Below are positions 23,191 to 34,865 of a stretch of DNA of 64,000 bases, piece by piece. Source of the stretch: Gnetum montanum. Taxonomy: Eukaryota; Streptophyta; Gnetopsida; Gnetales; Gnetaceae. The first letter of the stretch is position 1. Every line of letters starts with the position of its first letter. Position numbers and translations under genes: made by a program. The stretch covers positions 85,779-149,778 of the forward strand of contig MNCI01000125.1 in assembly GCA_015680685.1 (NCBI GenBank), written 5' to 3'. Under the pieces are notes generated by a model. The model worked only from the letters and a program-made list of their open reading frames with translations, had not been told where the DNA came from and did no database searches.

Positions 23191-23725
23191 CTAATGGATT
23201 GGGGAAGAGACAATCTACAATTGGGCTAACCAGGGCCTACCCAAGATTAGGTTGAAACCTGGCATCTCTTCAACCACTATGAATTTGGCCGTGGTGGGGT
23301 ATTACTCCTCTACTACAAAGGCTATTGTGATAGTTTCCTGTACAAAAACAAGAGATCCATTGAAGGATTTCAAGTAGGTTTTCTTTGTTAATTGAATTTG
23401 GTCAGTAAAACTAAGCTTGTTAATGAGTGTGTATGGGATGACATTGGTTGCCAACTTGTCATCGACATGCACCCTTTGAATTTTTCATTCCCCCATGTAG
23501 ATGGTAATGAATATCAACACAGTAATGACTTAACCCTTCTTAGGATCCATCTTAATCATCTCATCACAAAATCCTAGGGGCCTTGAACTTGATTCCTGCG
23601 AGGGAAGAGGCAACATCATAGTGTGAATGGACTGTTCGTCCACTGGAATGTCCTCTGTAATGGAAATGAAAGTCAACATGCATACTAATGCTTCATAATG
23701 GGTGGAGGAAGTCATTACCAAGTCA
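23190..23725 (-). pseudogene. Aspartic protease of giant-1 (Tat/Ogre type)
   Basis: Minus strand reads EALVCMLTFISITEDIPVDE (region before the domain), then, after a frame change, RVHVDDKLATNVIPYTLINK at the active-site position, and further on FIVVEEMPGFNLILGRPWLA near 23,225-23,290. In Ogre/Tat proteases the motif is VDxGSxxN rather than DTG; giant-2 has VDDG here, so this copy has lost the Gly. Several stops. It follows gag and is cut off from RT by the antisense gene and spacers. Confidence 0.78.
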
Positions 23726-25460
23726 TACAGGCTGCTTAACCTATGCTAATGCATCAAGGAAGTCTTTGCCATGATCTACCACTTTGTTGTTGGTGGCCTT
23801 CATCTTCTTCATTCATCCTAAGAGATAAATCTCTCATGGAGTGGATTTGAGCCTTGCTTGTTTTGTTTACTTTTGAGCCTCAATGCTTCATTTTTGGCTA
23901 CTCGATTATTTTAGAGCCTCTGTGCTCCTTGGTTGACTACTTTTTGTTGCCTATTCAACTGGTTGGACCATTATTATGGAGGACAAGGGAATAGGACTTG
24001 GTGGACCTAATGTCCTTTACTCCTGGTGTTGCCTAAGCATTTGATTAGTGAGGTGCTCGTTGGGCCTCCTAGTTTGCCATCTCATTTGCTTGTTGGTGTT
24101 CCTTGCAAGTTGGGATCATGGTCAAGCAAGGACCAATGCATTACCCACCATCAGGCTTCCAACAAGTGGGGGGCCTGCATGCTATGACATCCTCATGACG
24201 ATTGCAACTATAACGTGCTATTGGGCCCTGATCACAAAGGGTGTTATGGGCACCTAAGGTGATGCTCTTATGAAAAAAGGGGTTCTTAAACTAGCTGGTG
24301 TTGAGGAGGCCCTAGTGTTACTAGAAGGCACATGAACCACGAATGGCTCTTGTTTTGATTTTGCATTGTCATCAATGTTGATGGCATTGATGATGTACCC
24401 TACACTGCCTACATTAATTAGGTCCTTGTAAACCCTCATTGACTAGTTCTAGTGGAGCATCAGGTTGGTAGCATCAAGGACCAACTCACTCTTGTTAATC
24501 ATGCATTAGGTGTCATCATACAAAGCCATGCAAAAGTCTATGTCATGACCTTGTAGTTGGTGATACTAGCACTAAATTGGTATCATGGACACTAAATTTA
24601 GTGTATGATACCAATTTAGTGCACCATGGACATAACACTTGGACCCCACAATGTGTTCATGGATTGGGCCATTGTAAGGGGTGCCAGCATGATAGTTGAT
24701 ATGAATGACACCCGAGTCAAGTATAACAAGCAAGAAATGTGCATGGTGTGTACTTAAGGTTGCATAGGTGCATTGGTTATTGCTATGGAAGGTTGGACAA
24801 CCTAAATAGGTCTAATGGGCTAAATAGGCTGAATAGGTTGTGAAGGCTATGTAGAGATGGTAAAAGCAACACTAAAGGAAAGAATAAAAGGTGGAGCTAC
24901 ATCTTGGTGTGCCTATGGCATCTGTTGGGTTACCACCACAGGTGTTGACCTGGGCAGTGATGCTAGGCAGTGGGGACATTAGAGGAATGAAAGTAGAGGC
25001 TATTTACTAGAATGAGGCATGGAATGGGTTCTCATGCTTAGATTGAGTCTCAAACTCTTTCAACTTCTCTTGGAGGGGCTCCTCATTGTCCATTCCTTCC
25101 TCACGGCTCATGTTGCAGACAAGGTTGTCCAACATCCACTAGTAATCTTTTGTGAGTGGGACATAGTCAAAATCAGAGGGGAGCCATTCCATCTTATTTT
25201 GATACATGATATTATAACTATGTTTGGCTTTCATTTCTTGGTAGTCTAAAGGCAAACCCATCTGGAGTTTTGTAGAAATAAAGTGATACTGCTCATCATT
25301 GAGCACCATGACCTCAGGAGGTAGGTTGCGTTGCCTAAGAGATTACCTTTGTACTAGGAAAGGACCCTCAGCCCTAGGAAGGTTAATCTATATTTCCTAC
25401 TGAACAAGTTAAACAACAATCACACTTGGGATGGAGGTCAAATGTTGTTTGGGATTCATG
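23725..25460 (-). pseudogene. gag: gag of giant-1, degraded
   Basis: N-terminal part (25,450-24,970): MMNPKQHLTSIPSV, LNDEQYHFISTKLQMGLPLD and EWLPSDFDYVPLTKDY. C-terminal part (24,560-24,250) reads MRVYKDLINVGSVGYIINAI and EPFVVHVP, matching giant-2 at 28,600-28,720, within the gag tail where Tat gags have a CxxH...H..C cluster followed by a helical segment. The central capsid helices visible in giant-2 (27,600-28,000) were not found here; instead there is a Leu/Pro-rich stretch and a 54-bp palindrome (24,569-24,622), so the core may be deleted or replaced. Confidence 0.65.
24569..24622. repeat. Near-perfect 54-bp palindrome
   Basis: The outer arms GCACTAAATTGGTATCAT (24,569-24,586) and its exact complement (24,605-24,622) enclose ACACTAAA/TTTAGTGT (24,589-24,604), which is itself a perfect palindrome. 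Only GG at 24,587-24,588 is unpaired. This sequence is absent from the giant-2 counterpart. Confidence 0.92.
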
Positions 25461-25699
25461 ATGCATGGGAGAATGCCAAGATTTGCTTATGAAAAATAGG
25501 AAGAAAAAGGGCTAAGTGCTAAAATGCAGAAAAAGGGCTAAGTATGCAACTATTGAGAAAACAACTAAGTGTAAAAATGGAAGATAATAGCTAACTATAA
25601 ATTACTAAAAAAATGCTAACTTTGGGACTATCCTTAGAGCTTAGTATGCTCACTACATTAGAGCTAACTACACTCTGTCAAGAACCTAGAATATGGTTA

Positions 25700-27040
25700 A
25701 GTGCAAGTTATGAACTTTGGTGTTGCTTAACAGGGTTACAAGGGAACCAACAATGGGGTCCACTCCACACCAATGGTTTAGAGAGCACACAAGGTAATAA
25801 CCAAGGGATGGTCAAAGAAGGAAATGGTGAAGGCCCTCCTTCTAACGCTAAAAAACTGTAGTGACCAAAAATGTTAAAGGTTTGAATAGGACATTGAGAG
25901 GTCCTCAGTTGCATAGTCTTAACCTTGCTTCTGCATGAGGGCTTACTTGGAATAAAGACAAGGCACCTAGAACAGTCTTGTCAATTAAACTAGGACTTAC
26001 AATTGTTATAAAATAATGAGTGTTAAAGGGGATGTGGTGTTTTGCAATGTCTATGGTGTTCATAGATGTGAGCGTAGTAGGGATTTCAAACATGAGAATA
26101 AAGGTGAAAATGCATGAATACATGCTTAAATAGTGCAAAATGCAAGTAAAATGCTAAAAATGTAAAAAAAAAATGTGATAAATGCATAGAATGTGAGAAA
26201 GAGAGAAAAGAACCACCCTAAATAGGGAAGCATAGTCAATTGCAAAGGAAATTTTAGAAGGTACTTAATGTATAATAGGTGGAGTAGGCGAACATAGTCA
26301 TAGTATCAAAATGTCTAGCTATGAAGAACTAACATTCTCCATGGAGTCTGAGCTTGGAAAGTTGGCTACCATGATGTCCCACAAGTTGTGGTGGTGTACA
26401 ATGTGTTGGAAGGTGTACAACGATGTCATAGTGATGTCCCAAATTTTGTTAAGTTTCTAAGGATGCTTGGGTGTAAGAGTGTCAATGCCAAAATGCCAAC
26501 TGCTAAATGAAAATGCCAACCCCTAAAATGTGAAGTGTAGGGGTATTTATAGGGTTAGGGTTAGTGTGAATCATAGATCAAGCAACACATAGTAGAGAGG
26601 TAGTTGGAACTATGCTAGCCCTTGACTATGCATCCACTGAAGCAAAATGGTGTTCTACTGGTGTGCTCTAATGTACTTTGTGAGATTGCCAGACTATGAC
26701 TATGCTACAAAGACTATAAATGAAAATGCCAGATAAATCGCAAAGTACCTAAAAAAGTGCAAAAAAATGAAATTTGGAGACTACACTTTGGGACTATTTT
26801 GGCCACTCTTTCGAGTGGTGTCAAGCATAGGTACAATTTTAGGGGTGAATGGGGGGTGCAAATGAAATGCAAGTTGCTAATCTTGCTTGTCAAAAAACTT
26901 TTAGAGCTAAGATGTAGGTTGATGCTAGGTTATGGAAGCTTTTGGAGGTAGTTTTGGTAGACTATGTTCACTATGCTCTAGAGAATAGCCCAAGGAGTTA
27001 GGAAAATCATACTAGAAAATGATGCTCTATGCGGGCTAGT
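25700..27040 (-). repeat. 5' LTR of giant-1, 5'-truncated
   Basis: Direct repeat of 1620-2840, with a conserved minus-strand TATA box (complement of TATTTATAGGG near 26,543-26,553). Homology to the 3' LTR stops near 27,035, where giant-2-type sequence begins, so the outer part was lost at the junction. Confidence 0.72.
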
Positions 27041-27259
27041 GTAAACTGGACCCCATTGTCAGTTCCCTTGGAACGCTATTTGACAAACCCTAGAACATAC
27101 ATCTTACACTTAGTCAAACTTTGGGTGCTCAGGAGAGTGTAGCTAGCTCTCAACATATAGACTGTAATTGGCTCTTAGGGTAGTGAGTGTAGTCCCAGAG
27201 TTAGCCATTTTTAGTAGCTTCTGAAGTTAGCCCCCTTCCTAGTGACCCAACCCACAAAT

Positions 27260-28930
27260 GCATGGTGGGCCTCAATCGTCATGCCCATGGCACAACCCAT
27301 AAAACAAGCATCACGTATGGTCTCAAAACCTACAACCAGTTTGTGGACCATGCAAGTAGCATAGTGGACAGCACAACCAATGCAACCCACTACAACCTCC
27401 TTGAGCTTGGATCAAGCATTCCAACTCAACCACACTTTGACAGAGAAGGTCAAGTGGCTTAAGGCTGCCTCCTTAGAAATGGTACATGTGATGGATTTCT
27501 ACCAAGATGATGTGATTAGTCTTGTAATTCTACCACTCACATTGCCTATTGGGGTCCCACTCTCCCAATTCACCAAATACAATAGTGAAGAGGATCCTAA
27601 TGTAGACCTAGTAATCTTTTAGTCTAAATGCCTTCTATTGCAAGCATGGGTAGATGCCATTATCCATGTGTTTGCCATGTCCTTGATTGGTAAGGCACTG
27701 GATTGGTACTGTGTGCTTCCCAGGGCCTCCATTTCCTCTTTGGAGGATTTGCTTAACCAATTTTCATGTGCTTCAAGTTATAACTTGAAGCTCGAGGTGA
27801 TCCTAGACTAGCTAATGTAGATCAAGTAGGGCCACTTCAAGCCCATGCAAAAATTTCTACAACACTAGAGTGTATTGCTCAAAAAAATCCATGAGCCCAT
27901 TATCAAAATGCACCTGTTGACAATTTTCAATGGTGTAGTGAATAACTTTATTAAGTCAAAGCTATATTACCTAGCCTTGCAATCCTTAAGCTAAGAATTT
28001 GCTCAAACCAAGAGCATTCAAGATGCAATGGAGGCCATCAAGGACCTAAGCTATGTGGCCTATAAGAATTTTCATGTCAAAAAGGATAAGGATGAGGGAA
28101 AACAAGCAAAAACTATGGCAACAATGGCCAATGAGGCCAAGCCTACCAATGCTAAACCAATCGCCAAGCCACCCAAGGCCCTAGCCAACAACAAGGGTCC
28201 TAGCCCTAGCATTGCAACAATCAACCTGCTTGCAACATCGGTGGCTACGGGGTAAGTTGCCCCAAGGCCAAAATTTGAGCACAAGGACCACTCAAAGTAG
28301 CTATCAGAACTCTTGGAACAATTGCTTAAGGTTGGAAGAATTTAGTACAAGCAAATGTCTAAGGAGGCTCATAATAGGCATGATTGATATTGAAAACTCC
28401 TTAGGAATCCCTTGGCTTCATCACCAAATGGGCCTTTGGTCCCATAACATTTTAGGCTAGATTAATTTTGCCACTATCATCAATTTCTTGGACATGATAT
28501 AGACTTCTACATGGCTCTACAAGATGACATTCAATGCATGATTGATCAGGGCGAGCTAGTTCTTGATGCCATCAACCTTGTTTGCACCCAAAACCAATCG
28601 ATGAGGGTCTACAAGGATCTTCTAAACATGAGTAGTGTAGGGTACATACTATCAACATTATCAACATTTATAACAACTAAGAATTGACGTAGGAGCCATT
28701 TGTGGTTCATGTGCCCTTTGGCAATGCTGGGGCCCCCCCTCATGCCCACTAGTTCAAGGATCCATTTTGTTATCAAAGCATCACCTCGGGCACCCACAAG
28801 ATCCTTTGTGGTTAGGGTCTTACAACACATTGTAGTAGCAACAACCTAGTCATTATTTATTGTCAGGATGCCACAATGTGTAGACTCCTCACCTGCTCGG
28901 AGTCTAATGGTGGGCCATGCATCAACCCCT
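27260..28930 (+). pseudogene. gag: gag of giant-2
   Basis: The capsid core reads AMSLIGKALDWYCVLPRASI then SLEDLLNQFSCA, YNLKLEVILD and KPMQKFLQH (27,640-27,880), the retrotransposon gag pattern with Gly-Lys-Ala-x-x-Trp-Tyr. A basic Ala/Lys/Pro-rich segment follows (28,028-28,255), then the conserved gag tail with MRVYKDLLNMSSVGYI (28,590-28,640). Stops at expected Gln codons (ILD*LM*IK*GHF) fit CAG to TAG decay. The protease follows in the same orientation after about 260 bp of degraded linker. Confidence 0.8.
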
Positions 28931-29189
28931 ACAAGTCCAAGGGATCATCTTATGTGCAACGCTGGTAAAATGTCAAGGTGGTAACCTAGGAGGCATAACA
29001 AGTGCCTCGTAAACAAAATGCTTAGGCAACACCAAGAGTAAAGAGAGTTAGGCCCACTAAAGCCAGTCCCCTTGTCCTTCATCCCCATGGCCAAATCAAC
29101 CATAAAGGCCACTACAAGGAATCAACAACTGAGCACTTTGGCTCCTAGATAAGCAAGGCAAGGTAAGCCTAAATCTCCTTCACAAGAGA

Positions 29190-29860
29190 TTCATCTCTTA
29201 GGCTACATGGAGGAGGTGAAGGCCAACAATGCAGATAGTAGCAAATATTTCCTAGATGCATTGGTCCAAGTGAAATAGGCTTTAAAGCAAAAGAATACAA
29301 TGTTAAGTTTGTATGACCTATTCATGACCTTCTCCACCCATTGCAAAGCATTGGTCCATATGTTAACCTCCATCCTTATTACAGAGGAAATCCTAGTAGA
29401 TAAACAATCCATCCATACTGTGATGTTGCCCCCTACACCACAAGAAGAGAGTTCAATGCTCCTAGCATTACACGATGAGGTGATCAAGGTTGACCTTGAG
29501 AAGGATAAGGTCATTACTCTGTCAATGCTTATCACCATTCATGTTGGGCAATGTAGATTCTGCAAGGTACATGTCGATGATGGGGTGACAATGAATGCCA
29601 TCCCATATACCATCATTGACAAGCTAGGTCTTGTCTATCAAATTAAACCCATGAAGATAATGTGCCTAAAGTCCTTCAATGGATCACACATTGTCATAAG
29701 GGAAATGATCATGATATCATTCATGGTAAGGGAATAATTCCCCATCATTGTAGAGTTCATTGTCATTAAGGAGATGTTGGTCTTCAACCTAGTCTTGGGT
29801 AGGCCTTGGCTAGCCCAACTATGGGCCATCTTCTCTCCTATTCACTAAGAAATCAACCTT
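29190..29860 (+). pseudogene. Aspartic protease of giant-2 (Tat/Ogre type)
   Basis: A 145-residue open stretch (29,300-29,737) includes LYDLFMTFSTHCKALVHMLT, the linker before the domain, then GQCRFCKVHVDDGVTMNAIP with active-site VDDG (about 29,568-29,580) and KIMCLKSFNGSHIVIREMIM, matching the V..FDG..R.V.G.I pattern of Ogre proteases. After one stop, NLVLGRPWLAQL (about 29,785-29,820) completes the fold. VDDG replaces the viral DTG, as is usual in this lineage. It is separated from RT by about 4.5 kb of giant-2 sequence after insertions are removed. Confidence 0.85.
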
Positions 29861-29869
29861 CCATACAAA

Positions 29870-30870
29870 GGTGATGAGGTTATCATTTATGGTGACAATG
29901 CAACCTCTTTGGCCATCAATAATATAGATAAGGAACGAGGGTCAAAGGTGGAGTTCCCTAATGACACACCTTCCATAAAGGACAAGGTTGAAACATGTGA
30001 GGTAGACCAACCAAAAGAGCCAAAGGGAGCTAAAAACCTCTCAAAGGATGCTTTCTGGGTAGAATTTCCCTTCAACATAGTTGATGAAGGTCAAGGTGAG
30101 TACCACAAAGTACCATCCAGGCCCTACCCACCCCCTAACTTACACCAAGTTAGGAAGTAGTTGCACAACTAGGGCATTCCCTTAGTTCAACATGCACTAG
30201 GTGCCTACCTATCCCTTAGTTCTGCATACCCCACTTGCTTGTATTTTGTTTATGCATTTACATTTAGGTTGGTTGTTTGCATTTTGCATTGTTTTCTTTA
30301 TTACACATTTATTTCTTTTATTTGTGCATTTTTTCTTAGTTTACATCCTTGCTTATTTAGTTTACTTTTTATTTGTTATTAGCTTATGTATGAAAAAATT
30401 AAAATACATAAAAATCATAAAAACTAAAACTACAAAAATATGTGGCCCACCACAACCTAAAACTAGCAATCTTCCTTGCATCGCATGACCCAAAAAGGCC
30501 TTAAACTAGCACTACAGCCTGCCATGGCCTAAAACTGGCAACACTTTTCCTTTCAACACATAGCTTGAGATGGCCTTAATCTACCACTGGGTTCTAGAAT
30601 GGCCTTAAACTACCAATACATAGCTTGAAATGGCCTTAAACTAGCATTGGGCTTGTGATGACCTAGTAACATTATCATTGCACAATCATAACCATCGCAC
30701 AAGTCATAACTTAGCACATCAATCCATTACAACATTAGCATGGTAAACACATAGCAAATAATCACAAAATTCGTACACTCCATATAGCAAAATGTTCATT
30801 ACATCTTACATCGATAACTGTACATAGCATGAGCATCAACACCATGTAGCAAACAATACAACAAAAATGC
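29870..30870 (+). other. Spacer of giant-2 with minisatellite (30,480-30,665)
   Basis: T-rich then A-rich non-coding sequence. The minisatellite contains TGGCCTTAAACTAGCA units and is the reverse complement of the array at 22,390-22,615. No coding pattern. Confidence 0.7.
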
Positions 30871-30879
30871 AAAAATGCC

Positions 30880-31122
30880 CAATAGTAGGGCTACATTAGA
30901 ACATTCTCAGTCAGTGTTACTAGGTGGGTCTGGATGCCCCTCTTCCCCCACATTACTACTAGGGCCTGCAGCATCACTTGGTGCTTGCTGCAACAATAAC
31001 AAAATAGTAAACTAGTAAGAAATTGTAAAATAGGAAAAACACATGAAAAGCATAAAAACAACACAAAAAAAATAACCTAAGAGGCTTCTACATCAATCAT
31101 ATTTGGAGGTAAATTATCAAGG
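30880..31122 (-). pseudogene. 3' end of the antisense gene of giant-2, with its last intron
   Basis: The minus strand matches giant-1 positions 21,925-22,140: exon with ATCAAGG...CCTCTTAG, an 89-bp GT-AG intron (31,076 down to 30,988), then the final exon with CAAGCACCAAGTGATGCTGCAGG. Element K is inserted just upstream, at TSD GTCCT (31,122-31,126). Product unrecognised; see the giant-1 copy. Confidence 0.7.
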
Positions 31123-31126
31123 TCCT

Positions 31127-31405
31127 TGTTGGCACATTTGGCCATTTCATGGAACAGTAAGACTCATCCTAAACATTATTGTAAGAGTGGGAGAGTGTAA
31201 ATGTGTTATTTCATACCATTGGTATGGGATCTAGGGGTGACAACTGAACTTGGGTCTATCCTCAAAAAGATGAGTGGATTGGGGTTATAAATGAGGCCAG
31301 AAGTACTAGCATCAATTTGTAGAAATACCTCTCATTCAATGTTGTAATTTCCTACCTTCCTAATTGTTGGCACATTTAGGCCATTTAATGGAGCAATGAA
31401 GGTCA
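31127..31405 (+). repeat. Two copies of the K LTR start
   Basis: TGTTGGCACATTTGGCCATTTCATGG (31,127 on; first 20 bases shown suffice: TGTTGGCACATTTGGCCATT) and TGTTGGCACATTTAGGCCAT (31,365 on) agree over about 40 bp and then diverge. This suggests one truncated LTR followed by a second LTR or a second K-type insertion. Confidence 0.6.
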
Positions 31406-31639
31406 TTACTAAGAAAAATTTGAATCAACATGAAGGTTAGAAATTTTCTCTATGGAAAATAAGATTCATAAGCATGCAAATATAATTATGATGTGCTTTC
31501 ACATGATTGAGTGCATAAGAAACTATTACTATCGTGATGTTGTCCAAAATATTTAGAGCATGGAAAATAATGTTGGCTGGGTGTCCATTATGATAGGGAA
31601 AAAAAGCGGTTTCCATCCTTGGAGAACATTTCATGGGTG

Positions 31640-32720
31640 TCCATTATTGCTTACTCCATAATTGATTTAGGACTTAGCATGTCAAAAGCAGGGGTGACCC
31701 AAAATGATGTATTGATGGGGAAAACAAAGAATACTAGGAACAATAATGTTAAATCAGCTACTACACATAATAGTCCAAAAAAGTTAAAAAAAAGGGATAC
31801 TGTGATTTTTAAACAGAGGTGAAATAGATACTGCAACAACTTTTGAGTCTTTCAAAGAGGCAGTGATAAGGTTTGGAGGAATAGTTAATTGAAAACAGTA
31901 GAAAATTTTGAATATGGAGAAACATCAATTTGTTGAGGCAGAGCTTCAAAGAATACAAAAGGAACTCCCAGAGCTAAAGAAGCAGCTTGATTCCACATAG
32001 TATGAAAAGGAAAAAGCACAATAGGAGCAATTGCAACAATAGATGATTTTTTGATGGATAGTAACATGCATGATTATGATTGGCTTTTGACTCCTCCCAG
32101 CAGTCCACCCTCCTACGATAATGTTGCCAGAATAGCAGCCATATATTCTCCAGCCAGGCATTGGTGTAGAAAGTTAGTTGAATCAGCAATCGTCTATGTC
32201 TCTCTGCCTCTTGTGTGAACCTTACCTGGGTCATCAAGTAGCAGCAATAGAGGAGCAATTATTCCTTATTTGCATCAGAATGCAAACTCAAGCCGTAGCT
32301 ACTTCCAGGATTCTAGCCATGGTAAGGAGAACATCCCCATCATGAAATTGAAAATAGTGGCCGGATTATCCATAGAGCTGCCTTCCAATTTGAGAACCTC
32401 AGCACCATCGGAGCGTTCATCGTTTGCCAAAAAGTACAACCTTCAATGTCTGCAGTTTCTACAACACCTGTTGCAGAATCCACCTCGAAATCTTGCCTAT
32501 GGTGTTGTGAGGGTTTTGACAAGAAATTTGTATGATGTCGACATTTTATTGGATGACGCGATCCTCTTTTGGCACCAGACGCGTGAGACAGTGCCTAGGG
32601 TTTGATCCTGACGAAACCCTCCATCATCGTATGCGTTACTTACCTTCCTATGCACTGAAAGAGGGATCTCTTGTAGCAGTGGCAGCTACACCTGTGTTTA
32701 TTGAGCATTTCTAGAGCGCT
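31640..32720 (+). pseudogene. Host gene fragments in K: coiled-coil piece and DYDWLLTPP-type piece
   Basis: Positions 31,917-32,042 read MEKHQFVEAELQRIQKELPE and on, a heptad-like coiled coil with TAG at expected Gln codons. Positions 32,043-32,215 read FLMDSNMHDYDWLLTPPSSP, close to the acidic-DWLLTPP.TP N-terminal motif I know from a family of plant Ser/Pro-rich proteins. A third open stretch (32,270-32,605) continues with a Ser-rich segment. The pieces change frame and have stops. I infer captured host exons; the exact donor genes are not identified. Confidence 0.5.
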
Positions 32721-32879
32721 AAGCACGCACGTGTGAGTCAGGGCCAAGGCCTTGCTCCACAGTGCGTGGGCGGAGGACAAGGAAGCCAGTAGTAACGTGA
32801 TGATGAAAGGTACAATGCGTCAAGGCCTTGTTTTGCAGTGGCAGGTGGTGATAGGCAGGAAGCAAATCATGGAATCATG

Positions 32880-33373
32880 TTTTGAATAACGCTGCTGATT
32901 CCAAAGTCCTTTAGCCTACCTTTTGATTTTCTTCGAATAAGAATGCCTTGTTTGCAGATAATTTATTCCATCCATTATCCTGTGAAGGCACCATTGATTT
33001 GGATAAAATAGATGATTCTATTGAACGTGCAGGTCTAGAAGTTTAGATTCATGAGTTTGGGCAAGTGCCACAACAACTTTTCCAAGATCCACATCCTATT
33101 CGGCTTCCTTCCAAACTGGATGCAGGAGATCTTCATGCTTCATTGATGCAAATTAATCTGAGAGAATTGATATACCGATTAATTGAAGCTTCATTCCAAA
33201 CAAAAACAAGAAATACTAATGGAGATCTTGATTTGATTGAAAATTTGGGAATTGAAAGTTCTTGTAATAAAATTTTTGAAGGAGATCAAGATTTGGAAAG
33301 AACTATAAAGAGTGATGTGACAGAGCTTAATCATATAGAATATTTCACCTATAAATATTTAAACCTATGGTAA
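32880..33373 (+). pseudogene. BEACH-domain gene fragment in K
   Basis: Positions 32,955-33,120 read DNLFHPLSCEGTIDLDKIDD, then ERAGLEV*IHEFGQVPQQLF and PHPIR. The C-terminal BEACH pattern is E..ID...I.D...R...E.QI..FGQ.P.QLF..PHP.R, so the match is strong; the stop is TAG in place of CAG (Gln). Upstream, NHVLNNAADSKVL (32,884-32,922) fits the preceding BEACH segment. BEACH proteins are large host membrane-trafficking scaffolds. Only one exon-sized piece is present inside a mobile element, so it is a non-functional captured fragment. A low-complexity tail (to 33,373) may be intron or linker. Confidence 0.75.
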
Positions 33374-33974
33374 ATATAGGCACTAGATACTTGGATTCAT
33401 TTTATATTTCTTGTAACTGTTGTAATTTCATGACAATTGTAGCCTTTTAATTGAAATGGTGGTTATAACCACTACAAAGGACACTTGTCAACTACAACTT
33501 GTTTATCTCTATGGTGGCCACTTGGCAACTACATGGGACACTTGTTAGCTGCAGCATTTTTATCTCTATGATGGTTACAACTACCCAAAATTGTTGTAAC
33601 TTACCTAACTTGTTGGGCAAGTAATCTCTTAACTTGTTGGCCAAGTTACTTGGGAGAGAAGTTAGGTAAGATATTTTTGAATATGTAACTACCTTTGAAC
33701 CATATAAAAAGGCTTCAGGGGGAAAAAAGGAACAAACAACAGTTGGGTCTCATTTTTAGAACACTTTTGGGAGCTCTCACTTGGAGAAACACACTTGGAA
33801 TATTTGTAAAGAAGATTGCTTGTAAGATGGCTTGCTAAAGGAAAGATTTCAGCCTCTTTTTCATAGTTTTGTAAGTTATGTTTTTTATTTTTTATTTTGT
33901 TTAAATTTTTTAGCTAGTGGTTTAGATAGTATCATCCTTGGCAAGTAATTTTGGGATTTTTAGATTGCTCTTAT
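33374..33974 (+). promoter_or_regulatory. Promoter-like LTR region of K
   Basis: TATA box TATAAAAA (33,703-33,710) is followed by a purine-rich stretch and leader. Upstream there are tandem-like words GGACACTTG(T/G)(C/T)(A/T)..TGCAGC and GTTGGGCAAGT/GTTGGCCAAGT (33,480-33,650). Confidence 0.6.
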
Positions 33975-34578
33975 NNNNNNNNNNNNNNNNNNNNNNNNNN
34001 NNNNNNNNNNNNNNNNNNNNNNNNNNNNNNNNNNNNNNNNNNNNNNNNNNNNNNNNNNNNNNNNNNNNNNNNNNNNNNNNNNNNNNNNNNNNNNNNNNNN
34101 NNNNNNNNNNNNNNNNNNNNNNNNNNNNNNNNNNNNNNNNNNNNNNNNNNNNNNNNNNNNNNNNNNNNNNNNNNNNNNNNNNNNNNNNNNNNNNNNNNNN
34201 NNNNNNNNNNNNNNNNNNNNNNNNNNNNNNNNNNNNNNNNNNNNNNNNNNNNNNNNNNNNNNNNNNNNNNNNNNNNNNNNNNNNNNNNNNNNNNNNNNNN
34301 NNNNNNNNNNNNNNNNNNNNNNNNNNNNNNNNNNNNNNNNNNNNNNNNNNNNNNNNNNNNNNNNNNNNNNNNNNNNNNNNNNNNNNNNNNNNNNNNNNNN
34401 NNNNNNNNNNNNNNNNNNNNNNNNNNNNNNNNNNNNNNNNNNNNNNNNNNNNNNNNNNNNNNNNNNNNNNNNNNNNNNNNNNNNNNNNNNNNNNNNNNNN
34501 NNNNNNNNNNNNNNNNNNNNNNNNNNNNNNNNNNNNNNNNNNNNNNNNNNNNNNNNNNNNNNNNNNNNNNNNNNNNNN
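33975..34578. other. Assembly gap (604 N) inside the K LTR
   Basis: Run of N. Left flank is LTR leader, right flank is the LTR 3' part. Confidence 0.98.
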
Positions 34579-34740
34579 CATTTCACACAACCGCACATCG
34601 CAACAGCACACACACATACTCATATTAACTACTAAGTTTATTTGGAACTATCTGGGCCTTGGTGTTGCTAGAGACCAACAGGCACCTAAATCCTGTTCGA
34701 GGACACTCATTGGTGGTCGCGTCCCAAACAGTCACCAACA
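34579..34740 (+). repeat. 3' part of the K LTR (5' copy), followed by a candidate primer site
   Basis: Matches 35,526-35,687 and ends GTCACCAACA. Just inside follows TTTTGGCGCGAGAAGGAGGG (34,746-34,765), a plausible primer binding site; the tRNA was not assigned. Confidence 0.75.
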
Positions 34741-34865
34741 GTTCTTTTGGCGCGAGAAGGAGGGCTGAAAGTTTAGCCTCTAGGTTCATAAGGCTTATAA
34801 TTTTAGCACACCAACAATTATTTGTTACTATAAAGGCTTAAGAAATTAGATACTATTTTTAGTTC

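Larger units (their letters stand above)
1620..27040 (-). mobile_element. Giant-1: Tat/Ogre-like giant LTR retrotransposon, minus strand, interrupted by P1
   Basis: LTR-like sequence repeats in direct orientation at about 1620-2840 and 25,790-27,035. Between them, read on the minus strand, come gag, protease, a spacer with an opposite-strand gene, a second spacer, RT, RNase H, archaeal-type RNase H and integrase. After subtracting P1 and one target-site copy the element is about 18 kb, in the size range known for Ogre elements. The same order recurs in giant-2, so it is ancestral rather than chance nesting. Ogre/Tat assignment rests on the protease motif VDDG, the second RNase H and the integrase. 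Exact LTR termini, primer site and TSD were not found. Confidence 0.78.

Noticed and set aside
30201-30488. 95-codon hydrophobic ORF as a possible membrane protein
   Set aside because: T-rich spacer of giant-2; giant-1 counterpart has no such frame.
33922-34768. Long ORFs of 217-276 codons around 34,000-34,700, and similar ones at 12,311-12,840
   Set aside because: They consist mainly of N positions translated as X. No sequence supports them.
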